A stretch of 64,000 bases of DNA from Streptomyces anulatus (GCF_014650675.1 NZ_BMVK01000006.1:425680-489679), one strand, 5' to 3'. Counted from the stretch's first letter, positions 1 to 8,476 are shown. Numbers and translations: made by a program. The notes: generated by a model from the sequence alone, not told the origin.

Positions 1-2
1 AG

Positions 3-521
3 GACGGCCTCCAGGAGCTGCGGAAAGTGGGCTGGGCCGACCCGCGCGAGGAACTGCCGGATTCCGGCGGCCTCATTACGGAGTCCATGCGCGCGTTACG
101 GAACAAGGCCTACACGGTCCGCAAGGAAACATATGTACGGGACCGGCTCATCGAACAGCGGCGCTGGTACCGCAGACGTCAGCAGGCCTCCCGGCGCGGG
201 GCGCTCCTGTGGTCGGGCGCCATTGTCGCGCTGACGCTCCCGGCGCTGGCACTGAGCGCGTTCCAGGCCTTCGGGGTGGGGCGCTCGGTCGGCCTGACGG
301 GGGCGTTCTCCGCGGCGGCGGCGGCCTGTCTCGCCTGGAACGAGATGCGCCGGCACCATCCGCTGATCTCGGCGCACTCGCTGGTGGAGAAGGACCTGGA
401 GTCGATGCAGGCCGCCATGGAGACCACCCTCACCGAGCGGCACTGGCCGGCGGCGGTGTTCGAGACCGAGCGGATCGTGTCGCCCGAGCACACCGACTGG
501 CTGGTCAGGCACCGCGTGTGA
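3..521 (+). CDS. SLATT/DUF4231-like two-helix membrane protein (5' end outside window)
   Basis: The frame is open to the left edge, so this is probably the C-terminal part of a longer gene. A GTG at 27 is a possible internal start but has no clear ribosome binding site. An N-terminal basic, amphipathic stretch (LIEQRRWYRRRQQASRRG) is followed by two hydrophobic segments (about GALLWSGAIVALTLPALAL, then GAFSAAAAACLAW). A helical tail with LVEKDLESMQ follows and ends near the terminus. This layout is that of DUF4231/SLATT proteins, membrane effectors predicted to act with nucleotide-sensing SLOG or SMODS proteins. The next gene, convergent and 68 bases away, is SLOG-like, which supports the call. 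The biochemical activity is not known; membrane disruption on ligand sensing is the family hypothesis. Confidence 0.6.
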   Translation, partial: DGLQELRKVGWADPREELPDSGGLITESMRALRNKAYTVRKETYVRDRLIEQRRWYRRRQQASRRGALLWSGAIVALTLPALALSAFQAFGVGRSVGLTGAFSAAAAACLAWNEMRRHHPLISAHSLVEKDLESMQAAMETTLTERHWPAAVFETERIVSPEHTDWLVRHRV

Positions 522-589
522 GCTCCGGGGAGGGCGTGCGGGGCCGGAAGCCCCGTTCCCGTACGGCCTGTTCGGCGGGCGTCCGCCGG

Positions 590-1069
590 TCAGCCGCGCA
601 GCACCCCGTCGCGCCAGATCACGGTGACGGGGCGGCCCAGAGCGCGGGCGTACGTCACGATGTCGCCCGTGCCGCCGAGGCCCCGGGCCGGGAGGCCGTC
701 CCAGACCGCGAGCAGCCGGTCGCAGTGGTCGGCGATGTAGGCGCCCGCCGCGTAGTACGCCTCGTCGGTGGAGTGCGGGAAGTCGAGCCGGACCTCCTGC
801 GCCGCGCGCGCTTTGAGCATCCGGTAGCGGGCGAGGTCGACGTCGTTCTCGAAACAGGCCTCGTAGTCGCCGCTGGGGATCACGGCGGTCAGTTCCGCCC
901 CGCAGGCGAGAGCGAGGTCGGCGAAGAGCTGGTCGGCGCCGACCGCCAGGCTGGAGAGCGCGTGCGTCGCGCCGTCGAGGCCGCAGAGCGCGGCCCGCAG
1001 ACCCGCGAGCACATGGGCCTCGGCCTCGGCGGGGATGGAGCGGTGACCGGTCACTCCGATGCGATTCAC
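590..1069 (-). CDS. SLOG-domain (Rossmann-like) nucleotide-binding protein
   Basis: This 159-residue protein opens with NRIGVTGHRSI, the glycine-rich first strand-loop seen in SLOG (SMF/DprA-LOG superfamily) proteins. It continues with SSLAVGADQLFADLA and a C-terminal LLAVWDGLPARGLGGTGDIV, where the GGTGD loop is the second phosphate- or ribose-binding element of the fold. I chose the GTG at 1069 because the family motif begins at once. The frame stays open to 1171, but that part is low-complexity Arg/Gly sequence unlike a folded protein. It converges on the SLATT-like gene 3-521. Family knowledge suggests it senses or processes a nucleotide derivative. It could instead be a standalone housekeeping SLOG protein; the pairing is inference from adjacency. 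Confidence 0.65.
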   Translation of the reverse strand: MNRIGVTGHRSIPAEAEAHVLAGLRAALCGLDGATHALSSLAVGADQLFADLALACGAELTAVIPSGDYEACFENDVDLARYRMLKARAAQEVRLDFPHSTDEAYYAAGAYIADHCDRLLAVWDGLPARGLGGTGDIVTYARALGRPVTVIWRDGVLRG

Positions 1070-1199
1070 GGACCTGCTACCCCCTGATGCCAGCGGAGCG
1101 CGGCCGGGGGCTCGCCCGCCCCGTCGCCCCGCCCCCCGTCGCCCCGTAGCGGCGACCCGTCGTGGCGACATCCTCTCAAGAGCTCCCCGGCGAGCGGGA

Positions 1200-1227
1200 G
1201 CCCCCGTCCGGAATTCCGGACGGGGGC
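1200..1227 (-). terminator. Perfect hairpin downstream of sprB
   Basis: A 28-base perfect palindrome with 14-base arms (core CCGGAATTCCGG, flanked by five C and five G) lies 61 bases after the sprB stop. It has no T tract, as is common for streptomycete terminators. It could also act on the plus strand. Confidence 0.6.
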
Positions 1228-1288
1228 ACGTATGTACGGACAGCTCCGTACCTGGCCGGGGCGGTACCGGTCAGGACCCGCCGACGGG

Positions 1289-2188
1289 TCAGTACACGCT
1301 GACGCCGTACGCGCTCAGCGCCTCGGTGACCGGCTGGAAGAAGGTCGTTCCGCCGGAGGAGCAGTTGCCGCTGCCGCCGGAGGTGAGACCGATCGCCCGG
1401 GTGCCGGAGTAGAGCGGGCCGCCGGAGTCGCCGGGCTCGGCGCACACGTTGGTGCGGATCATGCCGTAGACGACGTCGCCGCCCCCGTAGTTGACGGTGG
1501 CGTTGAGTCCGGTGACCGAACCGCTGTGGGTGCCGGTGGTGGAGCCGCGGCGGGTGACGGCCATGCCGTTGGTGGCGTTGGCGGCGCTGGTGATGTCCTG
1601 GCCGCCGACCGTGCCGTCCTTGGGGATGGTGGTGTTGGTGTAGCGCACGATGCCGTAGTCGTTGTTCGGGAAGCTCGACCCGGAGGTCGTGCCGAGCACG
1701 GTGGTGCGGGCCGAGTTCGACCACCAGGTGGTCGCGCCGTCCGTGCAGTGGCCGGCGGTCAGGAAGTAGTAGGTGCTGCCGCTGCGGACGTTGAAGCCGA
1801 GGGAGCAGCGTCCGGTGCTGGAGTAGATCGCGTCGCCGCCGGAGATCAGCTTGGTGAACTTCCCGGGGGTGCGCTCGATGCGCAGCGCGTCGGCGTTGGC
1901 GCCCGCCGACTTCTTGATCCGGTTGATCTCCGCCTTCGAGACCGTGCTGTCGACGGTGACGACGAGGCGCTTGGACTGCGGGTCGATGTTCCAGGCGGTG
2001 CCCGCGATGTCGGCGCCGAGCACGGCGTCGCTCGCCGCGGTCAGCTGGTTGGCGCTGAACGTCCGGGGGGTTTCGGCGTTCGCGGTGGGGATGGCCATCG
2101 CCGCGACGGCGGCGAGCCCCGCGAGTACGGCCGTGGTACGAACGCGTCTCGCCGCGTTCGAGCGGTTGCTGGTGCGCTTGATCCTCAC
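1289..2188 (-). CDS. sprB: Streptogrisin B, secreted chymotrypsin-like serine protease
   Basis: A 299-residue pre-pro-protease of family S1 (streptogrisin/alpha-lytic type). Residues 1-38 form a Sec signal with a basic start and the end PTANA. About 39-114 is the pro-peptide that chaperones folding. The mature enzyme begins at I115 (ISGGDA), giving 185 residues. The catalytic triad is visible: H147 in TAGHC, D177 in NNDYG, S255 in GDSGG. Cys pairs around 128/148 and 249/276 are placed for disulfides. The GTG start at 2188 has GGAGG eight bases upstream; the longer open frame to 2353 has no signal peptide. The sequence matches remembered S. griseus SprB closely. It acts outside the cell in protein turnover; in S. 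griseus it belongs to the AdpA-dependent protease set. It is monocistronic. Confidence 0.95.
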   Translation of the reverse strand: MRIKRTSNRSNAARRVRTTAVLAGLAAVAAMAIPTANAETPRTFSANQLTAASDAVLGADIAGTAWNIDPQSKRLVVTVDSTVSKAEINRIKKSAGANADALRIERTPGKFTKLISGGDAIYSSTGRCSLGFNVRSGSTYYFLTAGHCTDGATTWWSNSARTTVLGTTSGSSFPNNDYGIVRYTNTTIPKDGTVGGQDITSAANATNGMAVTRRGSTTGTHSGSVTGLNATVNYGGGDVVYGMIRTNVCAEPGDSGGPLYSGTRAIGLTSGGSGNCSSGGTTFFQPVTEALSAYGVSVY

Positions 2189-2304
2189 GTCGGGTTCCTC
2201 CGAGGGGAATCGGGGGCCCTCCTGTGGGGTGGTGGGCCCGTGAGGCGCAGTCGGGGGCCTGTCCGGATTCCGGAGTTGCCGTGCCCCTGACAATCGCTGA
2301 CCGG

Positions 2305-2334
2305 AGTATCGAGGGGGCCGGACAGGGGACGCAA
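2305..2334 (-). promoter_or_regulatory. Probable sprB promoter
   Basis: On the minus strand, TTGCGT (2334-2329) and GATACT (2310-2305) are separated by 18 bases, about 115 bases before the sprB start. Just upstream, TGGCCGAAAG (2351-2342) resembles an AdpA site (consensus TGGCSNGWWY) but lacks the G at position 7. AdpA control of sprB in S. griseus is known; assigning this site to it is inference. Confidence 0.45.
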
Positions 2335-2371
2335 GAATGCCTTTCGGCCACACGGGTCACCTACGTCTCCG

Positions 2372-2401
2372 GCCCCGGGAGCCGTGGGGCTGCCGGGGCC
2401 G
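2372..2401 (-). terminator. Hairpin after the sulfur-operon DUF1684 gene
   Basis: GGCCCCGG and CCGGGGCC arms with an inner AGCC/GGCT stem lie 18 bases after the stop at 2420. It ends the long minus-strand operon and separates it from the sprB promoter. Confidence 0.55.
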
Positions 2402-2419
2402 GAGGGGCCCTCTCGCGGG

Positions 2420-3241
2420 TCAGGCGTCGATCCGGTTCCGCTCCCCCGCCGGGACCGCCGCGGAGAGCGTGTTGCCCGGGGGCGGGAAGGGGCAGATGAA
2501 GTGATCGGCGAAGGCGCACGGCGGCAGCAGCGCGCGGTTGAAGTCGATGCTCACGCTGCCGTCGGCGGCGGGCGCGCCGGGCCGCAGGAAACGGAAGCGG
2601 TAGCTGCCGTTTCCGCTGGTCGCGTCGGCGAAGACGGCCCACAGCGACCCGTCGGGCTCGACCGCGACCTGGAGTGTGTGCTCGTCGCCGTCCACCGTGA
2701 AGACGATCTCCCCGCCGAGCCCCAGACCGCGCTCGACCCCGTCCGCGTTGACCACCTGCACGGTCCGGTCCCCGCCGTAGCGACGGAAGGTCCCCGGCAG
2801 CGTCCAGCGGGGGTCGTACGGGGTGGCCTCGATGGTCGAGAAGGCGTGCCGGGCCGGTGATCCCGGGTCGAAGTCCCGTACCGCCCACAGTCCTTCGCGG
2901 CGGAGCACCACCAGCCGCCGCTCCCCCTGCGCCACCCGGGAGTCGTCGATCGGCCCGCGGTCCGCGCCGAGCACGACCTCGCCGGTCAGCGGCTTGCCGT
3001 CGACGACGATGCCGTCCTCCGCGGCGGCCGTGAGGACCACCTCGTCGCCGTTCTCGCGCCAGTGCCCCGGGACGGCCGGAATTCGCCCTTCCGGGTAGTC
3101 CGAGAGCCAGTGGGTTCCGGTCAGGGAGAGAGGGCCGTACGGGGCGGCGACGGCGACGACGCGCCCTTCGTGCCACCGCTGCCAGTCCTGTGCGGCGTCC
3201 GGCCCGCCGCCCTGCTCCTGCTGCTGTGCGTCCGTGCTCAT
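2420..3241 (-). CDS. DUF1684 family protein
   Basis: A 273-residue soluble protein with a polar N-terminus (about 20 residues) and an all-beta DUF1684 body. The family hallmark near the C-terminus is visible: SIDFNRALLPPCAFADHFICPFPPPGN, here broken as SIDFNRALLPPCAF then ADHFICPFPPPGN, with paired Cys. No signal peptide or membrane segment is present. It starts four bases after the LLM monooxygenase stop (3246), so it is the last gene of the same transcript. DUF1684 has no established biochemical role that I can name. Its position after two flavin monooxygenases suggests an accessory role in the same sulfur-compound catabolism, but this is inference from context only. Confidence 0.8.
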   Translation of the reverse strand: MSTDAQQQEQGGGPDAAQDWQRWHEGRVVAVAAPYGPLSLTGTHWLSDYPEGRIPAVPGHWRENGDEVVLTAAAEDGIVVDGKPLTGEVVLGADRGPIDDSRVAQGERRLVVLRREGLWAVRDFDPGSPARHAFSTIEATPYDPRWTLPGTFRRYGGDRTVQVVNADGVERGLGLGGEIVFTVDGDEHTLQVAVEPDGSLWAVFADATSGNGSYRFRFLRPGAPAADGSVSIDFNRALLPPCAFADHFICPFPPPGNTLSAAVPAGERNRIDA

Positions 3242-3245
3242 GCGG

Positions 3246-4538
3246 TCAACCTTTCCATACCGGCTCCGGCAGGCCGAGGTGCGACCGCAGCGTGGAGCCG
3301 GTGTATTCGGAGCGGAACGCTCCGCTCTCCTGGAGGAGCGGGACGACCCGGTCGACGAAGTCGTCCAGGCCGCTCGGGGTGAGATGGGGGACGAGGATGA
3401 AGCCGTCGGCGGCCCGTTCGTCGACGAACGAGGTCAGCTCCGCCGCGACGGTCCGGGGCGAGCCGATGAACGACTGCCGGGTGGTCGTCTCGATGACCGT
3501 CTGCCGGAGGGACAGCCCCTTGGCCTCGGAGACCGCCCGCCAGCGGGCGACGGTCGCGAAGGGGTCCCCGTGCCGGACCCGGCCCTGGGTGATCTCGGAG
3601 TCGGGGACGGGGTCGATGTCCGGGAGCGGTCCGTCGGGGTCGTACGCGGAGAGGTCGGTGCCCCAGATCTGTTCGGCGGTGAGGATCGCGTTCTGCGGCG
3701 AGACCTGCTGCCGGCGGATCCCGGCGGCGCGCTCCTGGGCCTCCGCGTCGGTGTCGCCGGTCACCACGGTGACGCCGGGCATGATCTTCAGGTCGCCGGG
3801 CTCCCTGCCGTACGCCGCGAGCCGCGCCTTGACGTCGGCGTAGAAGACGCGGCCCGCCTCCAGGGTGCCGTGCCGGGTGAAGATGACGTCGGCGGCGGAG
3901 GCGGCGAACTCCCGCCCCTCGTCGGAGTCCCCGGCCTGGATGACCACCGGGTGGCCCTGCGGCGAGCGCGGGACGGTGAACTCTCCGGAGATCGTGAACT
4001 GCGTCCCGTCGTGCGCGAAGGGCCGCGACGTGCCGTCGGGCGTCCAGGAGTCCCACAGCTCGCGGGCGGTGGCGACGAACTCGGCGGCCCGGGTGTACCG
4101 GTCGGCCCGGTCCAGATAGCCGCCCCGGCGGAAGTTCTCCCCGGTGAAGGCGTCGGAGGAGGTCACCACGTTCCAGGCGGCGCGGCCCGCGCTGAGGTGG
4201 TCGAGGGTGGCGAGCCGGCGGGCGAGTTCGTAGGGCTCGTTGAAGGTGGCGTTGACGGTGGCGGCGAGGCCGAGCCGGTCGGTGACGGCGGCCAGCGCGT
4301 TCAGCACGGTCAGCGACTCGGGCCGGCCGACCACGTCGAGGTCGTGGACACGGCCGTTGTGCTCGCGCAGCCGCAGCCCTTCGGCGAGGAAGAAGAAGTC
4401 GAACTTCCCCCGCTCCGCCGTCCGGGCCAGCAGCTCGAAGGAGGAGAAGTCGATCTGGCTGCGGGAGCGGGGATCGGCCCACACGGTGGTGTTGTTGACG
4501 CCGGGGAAGTGGGCGGCGAGGTGCATCGGACGGGGCAC
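3246..4538 (-). CDS. LLM class FMN-dependent monooxygenase (NtaA/SnaA/DszA type)
   Basis: A 430-residue flavin-dependent monooxygenase of the luciferase-like superfamily. Motifs seen are the N-terminal FDFFFLAEGLRLREH, the barrel signature AWNVVTSSDAFTGENF around residue 135, PVVIQAGDSDEGREFAA around 220, and IIETTTRQSF-like and GFIL segments toward the end. The length fits the NtaA/SnaA/DszA subgroup, which uses FMNH2 from a separate reductase. The GTG at 4538 has GGAGG seven bases upstream and lies two bases from the preceding stop, so translation is coupled. Members cleave C-S or C-N bonds in small organics. Together with the neighbouring transporter and Cys-ending leader I infer an organosulfur substrate. 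No reductase gene is seen in the operon, unless the FAD/NAD(P)-binding protein serves. Confidence 0.85.
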   Translation of the reverse strand: MPRPMHLAAHFPGVNNTTVWADPRSRSQIDFSSFELLARTAERGKFDFFFLAEGLRLREHNGRVHDLDVVGRPESLTVLNALAAVTDRLGLAATVNATFNEPYELARRLATLDHLSAGRAAWNVVTSSDAFTGENFRRGGYLDRADRYTRAAEFVATARELWDSWTPDGTSRPFAHDGTQFTISGEFTVPRSPQGHPVVIQAGDSDEGREFAASAADVIFTRHGTLEAGRVFYADVKARLAAYGREPGDLKIMPGVTVVTGDTDAEAQERAAGIRRQQVSPQNAILTAEQIWGTDLSAYDPDGPLPDIDPVPDSEITQGRVRHGDPFATVARWRAVSEAKGLSLRQTVIETTTRQSFIGSPRTVAAELTSFVDERAADGFILVPHLTPSGLDDFVDRVVPLLQESGAFRSEYTGSTLRSHLGLPEPVWKG

Positions 4539-4540
4539 GG

Positions 4541-5617
4541 TCAGACCTCCTTCGCGGTGGTCCGGGCGGCGGCGTACCGGCTGGCGGGGCGCACGAGCCC
4601 CAGGTGTTCGCGCAGGGTGCCGCCGGGGTGGAAGGTACGGAAGAGGCTGCGGTGCTGGAGGAGGGCCACGGTGCCGTTGACGATCCTTTCGAGGTCGCGT
4701 TCGGGGGTGATGGGCGTGAGGTGGAAGCCGTCGGCCGCGCCGGCCCGGTGCCACTGGGCGATGAGGTCGGCGAGGTCGACCGGGCCGCCCCGGAAGTAGG
4801 TGCCGCGCCCGGCGAGCTGCGGTCCGCTCTCCAGACCGGGTTCCGGCGCGGTCTCCATGTCGCCGAGGTCGACGGTCAGCGCGACCAGGACCCGCAGGGT
4901 CCCGGGGTCGCGCCCGTGGGCGGCGGCCTTGGCCCGCACCTCGTCGCGGACGGCGGCCGCCTGCTCGGGGGTGGTGGCCCGGATGTGGACGACGTCGGCG
5001 TGCTGGGCGGCCGCCTCGCGGGCCGGGCCGGTGGTGGCGTCGATGACGGTGACGGGGCGGCCCTGCGGCGGGCGCGGCACGATCGCGGGGCCCTTCACGG
5101 TGAAGGCCGAGCCGCGGAAGTCGACGTAGTGCAGCTTGTCCCGGTCGATGAAGCGGCCGGTCGCCGTGTCCCGGATCTCGGCGTCGTCCTCCCAGCTGTC
5201 CCACAGCCGCCCGGAGACGTCGGCCACTTCCCCGGCCTCCTGCCACAGGGCGGCGGGCGGCGCGGCGGAGCGTCTGCCGAAGAGCCGGGCCTCCGCCTCG
5301 GTGGTGGAGACGTCCGCGCTCCAGCCGGCGCGGCCCCGGCTCACCCAGTCCAGGGTGGCGACGGCCGAGGAGACGTGGAAGGGCTCGGTGTGGGTGGTGG
5401 TGACGGTCGGGACGAGGCCGATGCGGTCGGTGGCGGGCGCGACGCGGGCGAGGACGGCGAGCGCGTCGAGTCCGGGGCGGGCGAACGAGTCGCCGAGGGT
5501 GACGTAGTCGAGCGCGCCGTCCTCGGCGAGCCGGGCGAGCCGGAGGTAGTGCCCGGCGTCGTAGTGCGGCGGGCCGCCGATCTCGGCGGCCAGATGGAGG
5601 GATGTACGTGCGGACAT
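4541..5617 (-). CDS. LLM class flavin-dependent monooxygenase
   Basis: A 358-residue second luciferase-like monooxygenase, clearly different from the one downstream. Motifs are HLAAEIGGPP, LDYVTLGDSF around 36, the signature RGRAGWSADVSTTEAEARLFG around 94 (written here in two parts: RGRAGWSADV and STTEAEARLFG) and DGFHLTP near the C-terminus. The ATG at 5617 has GAGAGG upstream. It precedes the second LLM gene with a two-base gap. Having two non-identical LLM enzymes suggests sequential or alternative substrates. The flavin (FMN) is known for the family; the substrate is unknown. Sulfonates, sulfones or modified sulfur amino acids are the best guesses from the context. Confidence 0.85.
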   Translation of the reverse strand: MSARTSLHLAAEIGGPPHYDAGHYLRLARLAEDGALDYVTLGDSFARPGLDALAVLARVAPATDRIGLVPTVTTTHTEPFHVSSAVATLDWVSRGRAGWSADVSTTEAEARLFGRRSAAPPAALWQEAGEVADVSGRLWDSWEDDAEIRDTATGRFIDRDKLHYVDFRGSAFTVKGPAIVPRPPQGRPVTVIDATTGPAREAAAQHADVVHIRATTPEQAAAVRDEVRAKAAAHGRDPGTLRVLVALTVDLGDMETAPEPGLESGPQLAGRGTYFRGGPVDLADLIAQWHRAGAADGFHLTPITPERDLERIVNGTVALLQHRSLFRTFHPGGTLREHLGLVRPASRYAAARTTAKEV

Positions 5618-5726
5618 GCGGGGACCTCTCGGGTCGGCGGTCGGTCGGGGCTGCGCGGCGGCCGCTCACCGGCCGCGCGCCGGGCGGGGCGCGCGGCCGG
5701 GGTGGCGGGCCCGGTGGGCCGCCGCG

Positions 5727-6701
5727 TCAGCTCTTCGCCTTCGGCAGGCCGGGCGGGTTGATCTCCGACTTCTCCACGGCCTCGCCGCTGAGTCCCCAGC
5801 GCTCCAGGACCTTGCCGTACGAGCCGTCCCGGACGATGTGGTCGATCGCGGCGGCGTACGCCTCGACCAGGCCGCTGCCCTTCTTCGTGGTGGCGGCGAT
5901 CTTGCCCTGGAGGCCGCCGCCGGCTCCGGAGAGCTGGCCGACGATCTCGGACTGGCCGGCCGAGGCGACGTGGTACGCGGCGACGGGACTCGGGCCGAGG
6001 TGGGCGTCGATACGGCCGGACTGGAGGGCCAGGTAGTAGTCGGTGTCCTTCTGGAAGTACTTGATGTCCACGGGCTCACGCCCGGCCTCGACGTTCTTCT
6101 CGCTCCACTCCACGAGGATCTTCTCCTGGTTGGTGCCGGAGGAGACCGAGATCGTCTTCCCCGCGACGTCGGCGGGTTCCTTCACCTTCCAGCCGGAGCC
6201 CTTCTTGGCCTCGAAGGCGATGTTGTCGAGCCGATAGGTCGCGAAGTCGTACTTCTCCTTGCGCTCCTCGGTCACGGTGACGTTGGAGAGGACCCCGTCG
6301 AACTTGGAGCTGTCCAGGCCGACGAAGAGGTTCTCCCAGGAGACCTGCTCGAACTCCGGTTTCAGGCCGAGGGTGTCGGCGACGAGCGTGGCGATGTCGA
6401 TCTCGGAGCCGATCCGCGTCCTGTCGTCGGTCGCGTAGAAGCCGAGCGGCGGCACGGCCTCCGCACTGGCCCCGAGCCTCAGCGTGCCGCGCTCACGGAT
6501 CGCCTCCGGTACGAGGTCGGCGGCGGCCGCGACCTTCTTGCCTCTGAGGCGGTCCTGGTCGGGCCCGATGTTGACCCCGGTGTCCTTCTGGCCCTTCGGG
6601 GCGGCCAGGTCGGTGGAGGGGTCGGAGGCGCCGCAGGCGGTGAGCAGACCGGTGGCGGTGAGAAGGGCGAGGGCGAGGGTGGTCCCGCGGCGGACGGACA
6701 C
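5727..6701 (-). CDS. ABC transporter substrate-binding lipoprotein (amino-acid/cystine type)
   Basis: A 324-residue periplasmic-type solute-binding protein of family 3. The GTG at 6701 is preceded by AAGGAG at seven bases; an upstream in-frame start lacks a site. Residues 1-22 are a lipoprotein signal with lipobox LLTAC (lipidated Cys23). The two-lobe domain runs from about GTLRLGASAEAVPPLGF to KVLERWGLSGEA, with EIDIATLVADTLG typical of polar amino-acid binders. The last residues carry EINPPGLPK, which has a counterpart (EISPPELK) in the second binding protein at 11718. It lies between the ATPase and the monooxygenases and should deliver substrate to one or both permeases. A cystine- or sulfonate-like ligand is inferred from context. 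Confidence 0.85.
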   Translation of the reverse strand: MSVRRGTTLALALLTATGLLTACGASDPSTDLAAPKGQKDTGVNIGPDQDRLRGKKVAAAADLVPEAIRERGTLRLGASAEAVPPLGFYATDDRTRIGSEIDIATLVADTLGLKPEFEQVSWENLFVGLDSSKFDGVLSNVTVTEERKEKYDFATYRLDNIAFEAKKGSGWKVKEPADVAGKTISVSSGTNQEKILVEWSEKNVEAGREPVDIKYFQKDTDYYLALQSGRIDAHLGPSPVAAYHVASAGQSEIVGQLSGAGGGLQGKIAATTKKGSGLVEAYAAAIDHIVRDGSYGKVLERWGLSGEAVEKSEINPPGLPKAKS

Positions 6702-6740
6702 GTACGTACTCCTTGCGTAGGGGCGGTGCATGAGGGCGGT

Positions 6741-7514
6741 TCAGAGGACCTTGGAGAGGAACGCGCGGGTGCGCTCCTGGGTGGGGCGGTCGAGCACGTC
6801 GGCGGGCGGGCCCTGCTCGACGATGCGGCCCTCGTCCATGAAGACGACGGTGTCGGCGACCTCGCGGGCGAAGCCGATCTCGTGGGTGACGACGATCATC
6901 GTGGTGCCGCCGTGCGCCAGGTCCTTGATGACGTCGAGGACCTCGCCGACGAGTTCGGGGTCGAGGGCGGAGGTCGGCTCGTCGAAGAGCAGCAGCCGGG
7001 GTTCCAGGGCCAGGGCGCGGGCGATGGCGACGCGCTGCTGCTGGCCGCCGGAGAGCTGTCCGGGGTAGGCCGCCGCCTTGTCGGCCAGGCCGACCCGGTC
7101 GAGCAGCTTCTCCGCTGCCGCGACGGCCTCCTTGCGGGGGCGGCGCAGCGCCGAGACGGGCGCCTCGATGATGTTCTCCAGGACGGTGAGGTGCGGGAAG
7201 AGGTTGAAGTTCTGGAAGACGAAGCCGATCTTGGTGCGCTGCCGCAGCACCTCGCGTTCGCGCAGCTCGTAGAGCTTGTTCCCGTCCCTGCGGTAGCCGA
7301 CCAGGGTGCCGTCCACGCTGATCCAGCCCCGGTCGACCTTCTCCAGGTGGTTGATGGTGCGCAGCAGGGTGGACTTGCCGGATCCGGAGGGGCCGATGAC
7401 GACGGTCACCTCGCCGGGCCGGACCGACAGGTCGATCCCGCGCAGCACCTCCAGGGAACCGAACCTCTTGTGCACGGAGCGGATCTCGACCATGGCATCG
7501 CTGGGTGCGCTCAT
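6741..7514 (-). CDS. Polar amino-acid-type ABC transporter ATPase
   Basis: A 257-residue nucleotide-binding subunit. Walker A is GPSGSGKST (41-49), the Q-loop is VFQNFNLFPHLT (100-111), the signature is LSGGQQQRV (155-163), Walker B is LLLFDEPTSALDPE (175-188) and the H-switch is VTHEIGF. This is the GlnQ/TcyN pattern. The ATG at 7514 overlaps the permease stop as ATGA. It is the only ATPase in a locus with two permeases and two binding proteins, so it probably energises both permease complexes. One odd point is an insertion between Walker A and the Q-loop (GYRRDGNKLYELRERE), which is common in actinobacterial members. Confidence 0.9.
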   Translation of the reverse strand: MSAPSDAMVEIRSVHKRFGSLEVLRGIDLSVRPGEVTVVIGPSGSGKSTLLRTINHLEKVDRGWISVDGTLVGYRRDGNKLYELREREVLRQRTKIGFVFQNFNLFPHLTVLENIIEAPVSALRRPRKEAVAAAEKLLDRVGLADKAAAYPGQLSGGQQQRVAIARALALEPRLLLFDEPTSALDPELVGEVLDVIKDLAHGGTTMIVVTHEIGFAREVADTVVFMDEGRIVEQGPPADVLDRPTQERTRAFLSKVL

Positions 7515-8476
7515 CGCACGGCCCCCTTGGCGTAGTGACGTTCGACGTAGTGCTGGAGGACGGAGAGCGCGGTGGTCAGCAGGATGTACCAGACGGTGGC
7601 GACCATCAGCAGGGGCACCACCCGGCCGTTGCGGCCGTAGACGACCTGCACCTGGTAGAAGAGTTCGCCGATCGCCATGACGGAGACGATCGAGGTGCCC
7701 TTGAACAGCGAGATGATCTCGTTGGCGGCGTTGGGCAGGATGGAGCGCATCGCCTGCGGGAGCACGATCCGCCTCAGCTGCCGGAACCGTGGGATGCCGA
7801 GGGCGGACGCCGCCTCCAACTGGCCGCTGTCGACGGCCAGTACGCCTCCGCGCACGATCTCCGCCGCGTACGCCGCCTGGTGCAGGGCGAGACCGAGGAC
7901 GGCCGCGCTCGTCGCGCCGACGAGGTTCATCGTGTCGAAGGAGAAGAAGCCCGGACCGAAGGGGATGCCGAACTGCAACTCCTTGTAGAGATAGGCGAGG
8001 TTGAACCAGAACAGCAGCTGCACGATGAGCGGGATCGAGCGGAACGCCCAGATGTAGCCGTACGCGACCGTCCTCAGGAAGGCGCTCGCCGACAGCCGCA
8101 TGAAGGCCAGGACGACACCGAGGGCGAAGCCGATCGCCGTGCCGTAGAAGGTCAGTTGGAGGGTGATCCAGACGGCCTTGAGGATCGTCGGCGCGGTGAA
8201 GAACTGCGCGAAGACGTCCCATTCCCAGCCGGGGTTGGTGATCAGCCCGTTGAGGAACTGGGCCAGCAGGACGGCCGTCGCGGCGATGGCGACCCACCGC
8301 CAGGGGTGGCGTACGGGCACGACGGTCAGCGCCTCGTGGTCCGCGCCGGGTCCGGCCGCCTTCGCGGCGGGCGGATCGACGGGAGGATCGGTGGACGGCC
8401 CGGTGGACGGCCCGGTGGGCGGACCGGTGGCCGGCTCGGTGGGTGGATCGATGGGTGGATCGCTGGTCAGCGACAT
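7511..8476 (-). CDS. Amino-acid-type ABC transporter permease
   Basis: A 321-residue HisM/GlnP-type permease. A cytoplasmic N-terminal extension of about 45 residues is built of imperfect PPTEPATGPPTGPSTGPST repeats, reflected in the DNA as GGTGGxCGG direct repeats around 8370-8470. After that come WRWVAIAATAVLLAQFL and four or five further hydrophobic segments. The inner-membrane permease signature is EAASALGIPRFRQLRRIVLPQAMR, split here as EAASALGIPRF and RQLRRIVLPQAMR, the EAA loop that contacts the ATPase. The stop overlaps the ATPase start. It is 57 bases downstream of the FAD-binding gene. It is paralogous to the permease at 10372-11238. Confidence 0.9.
   Translation of the reverse strand: MSLTSDPPIDPPTEPATGPPTGPSTGPSTDPPVDPPAAKAAGPGADHEALTVVPVRHPWRWVAIAATAVLLAQFLNGLITNPGWEWDVFAQFFTAPTILKAVWITLQLTFYGTAIGFALGVVLAFMRLSASAFLRTVAYGYIWAFRSIPLIVQLLFWFNLAYLYKELQFGIPFGPGFFSFDTMNLVGATSAAVLGLALHQAAYAAEIVRGGVLAVDSGQLEAASALGIPRFRQLRRIVLPQAMRSILPNAANEIISLFKGTSIVSVMAIGELFYQVQVVYGRNGRVVPLLMVATVWYILLTTALSVLQHYVERHYAKGAVR

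Noticed and set aside
590..1171. Longer start at 1171 for the SLOG protein
   Set aside because: The added 34 residues are Arg/Gly/Pro-rich and precede the family motif; the GTG at 1069 fits better.
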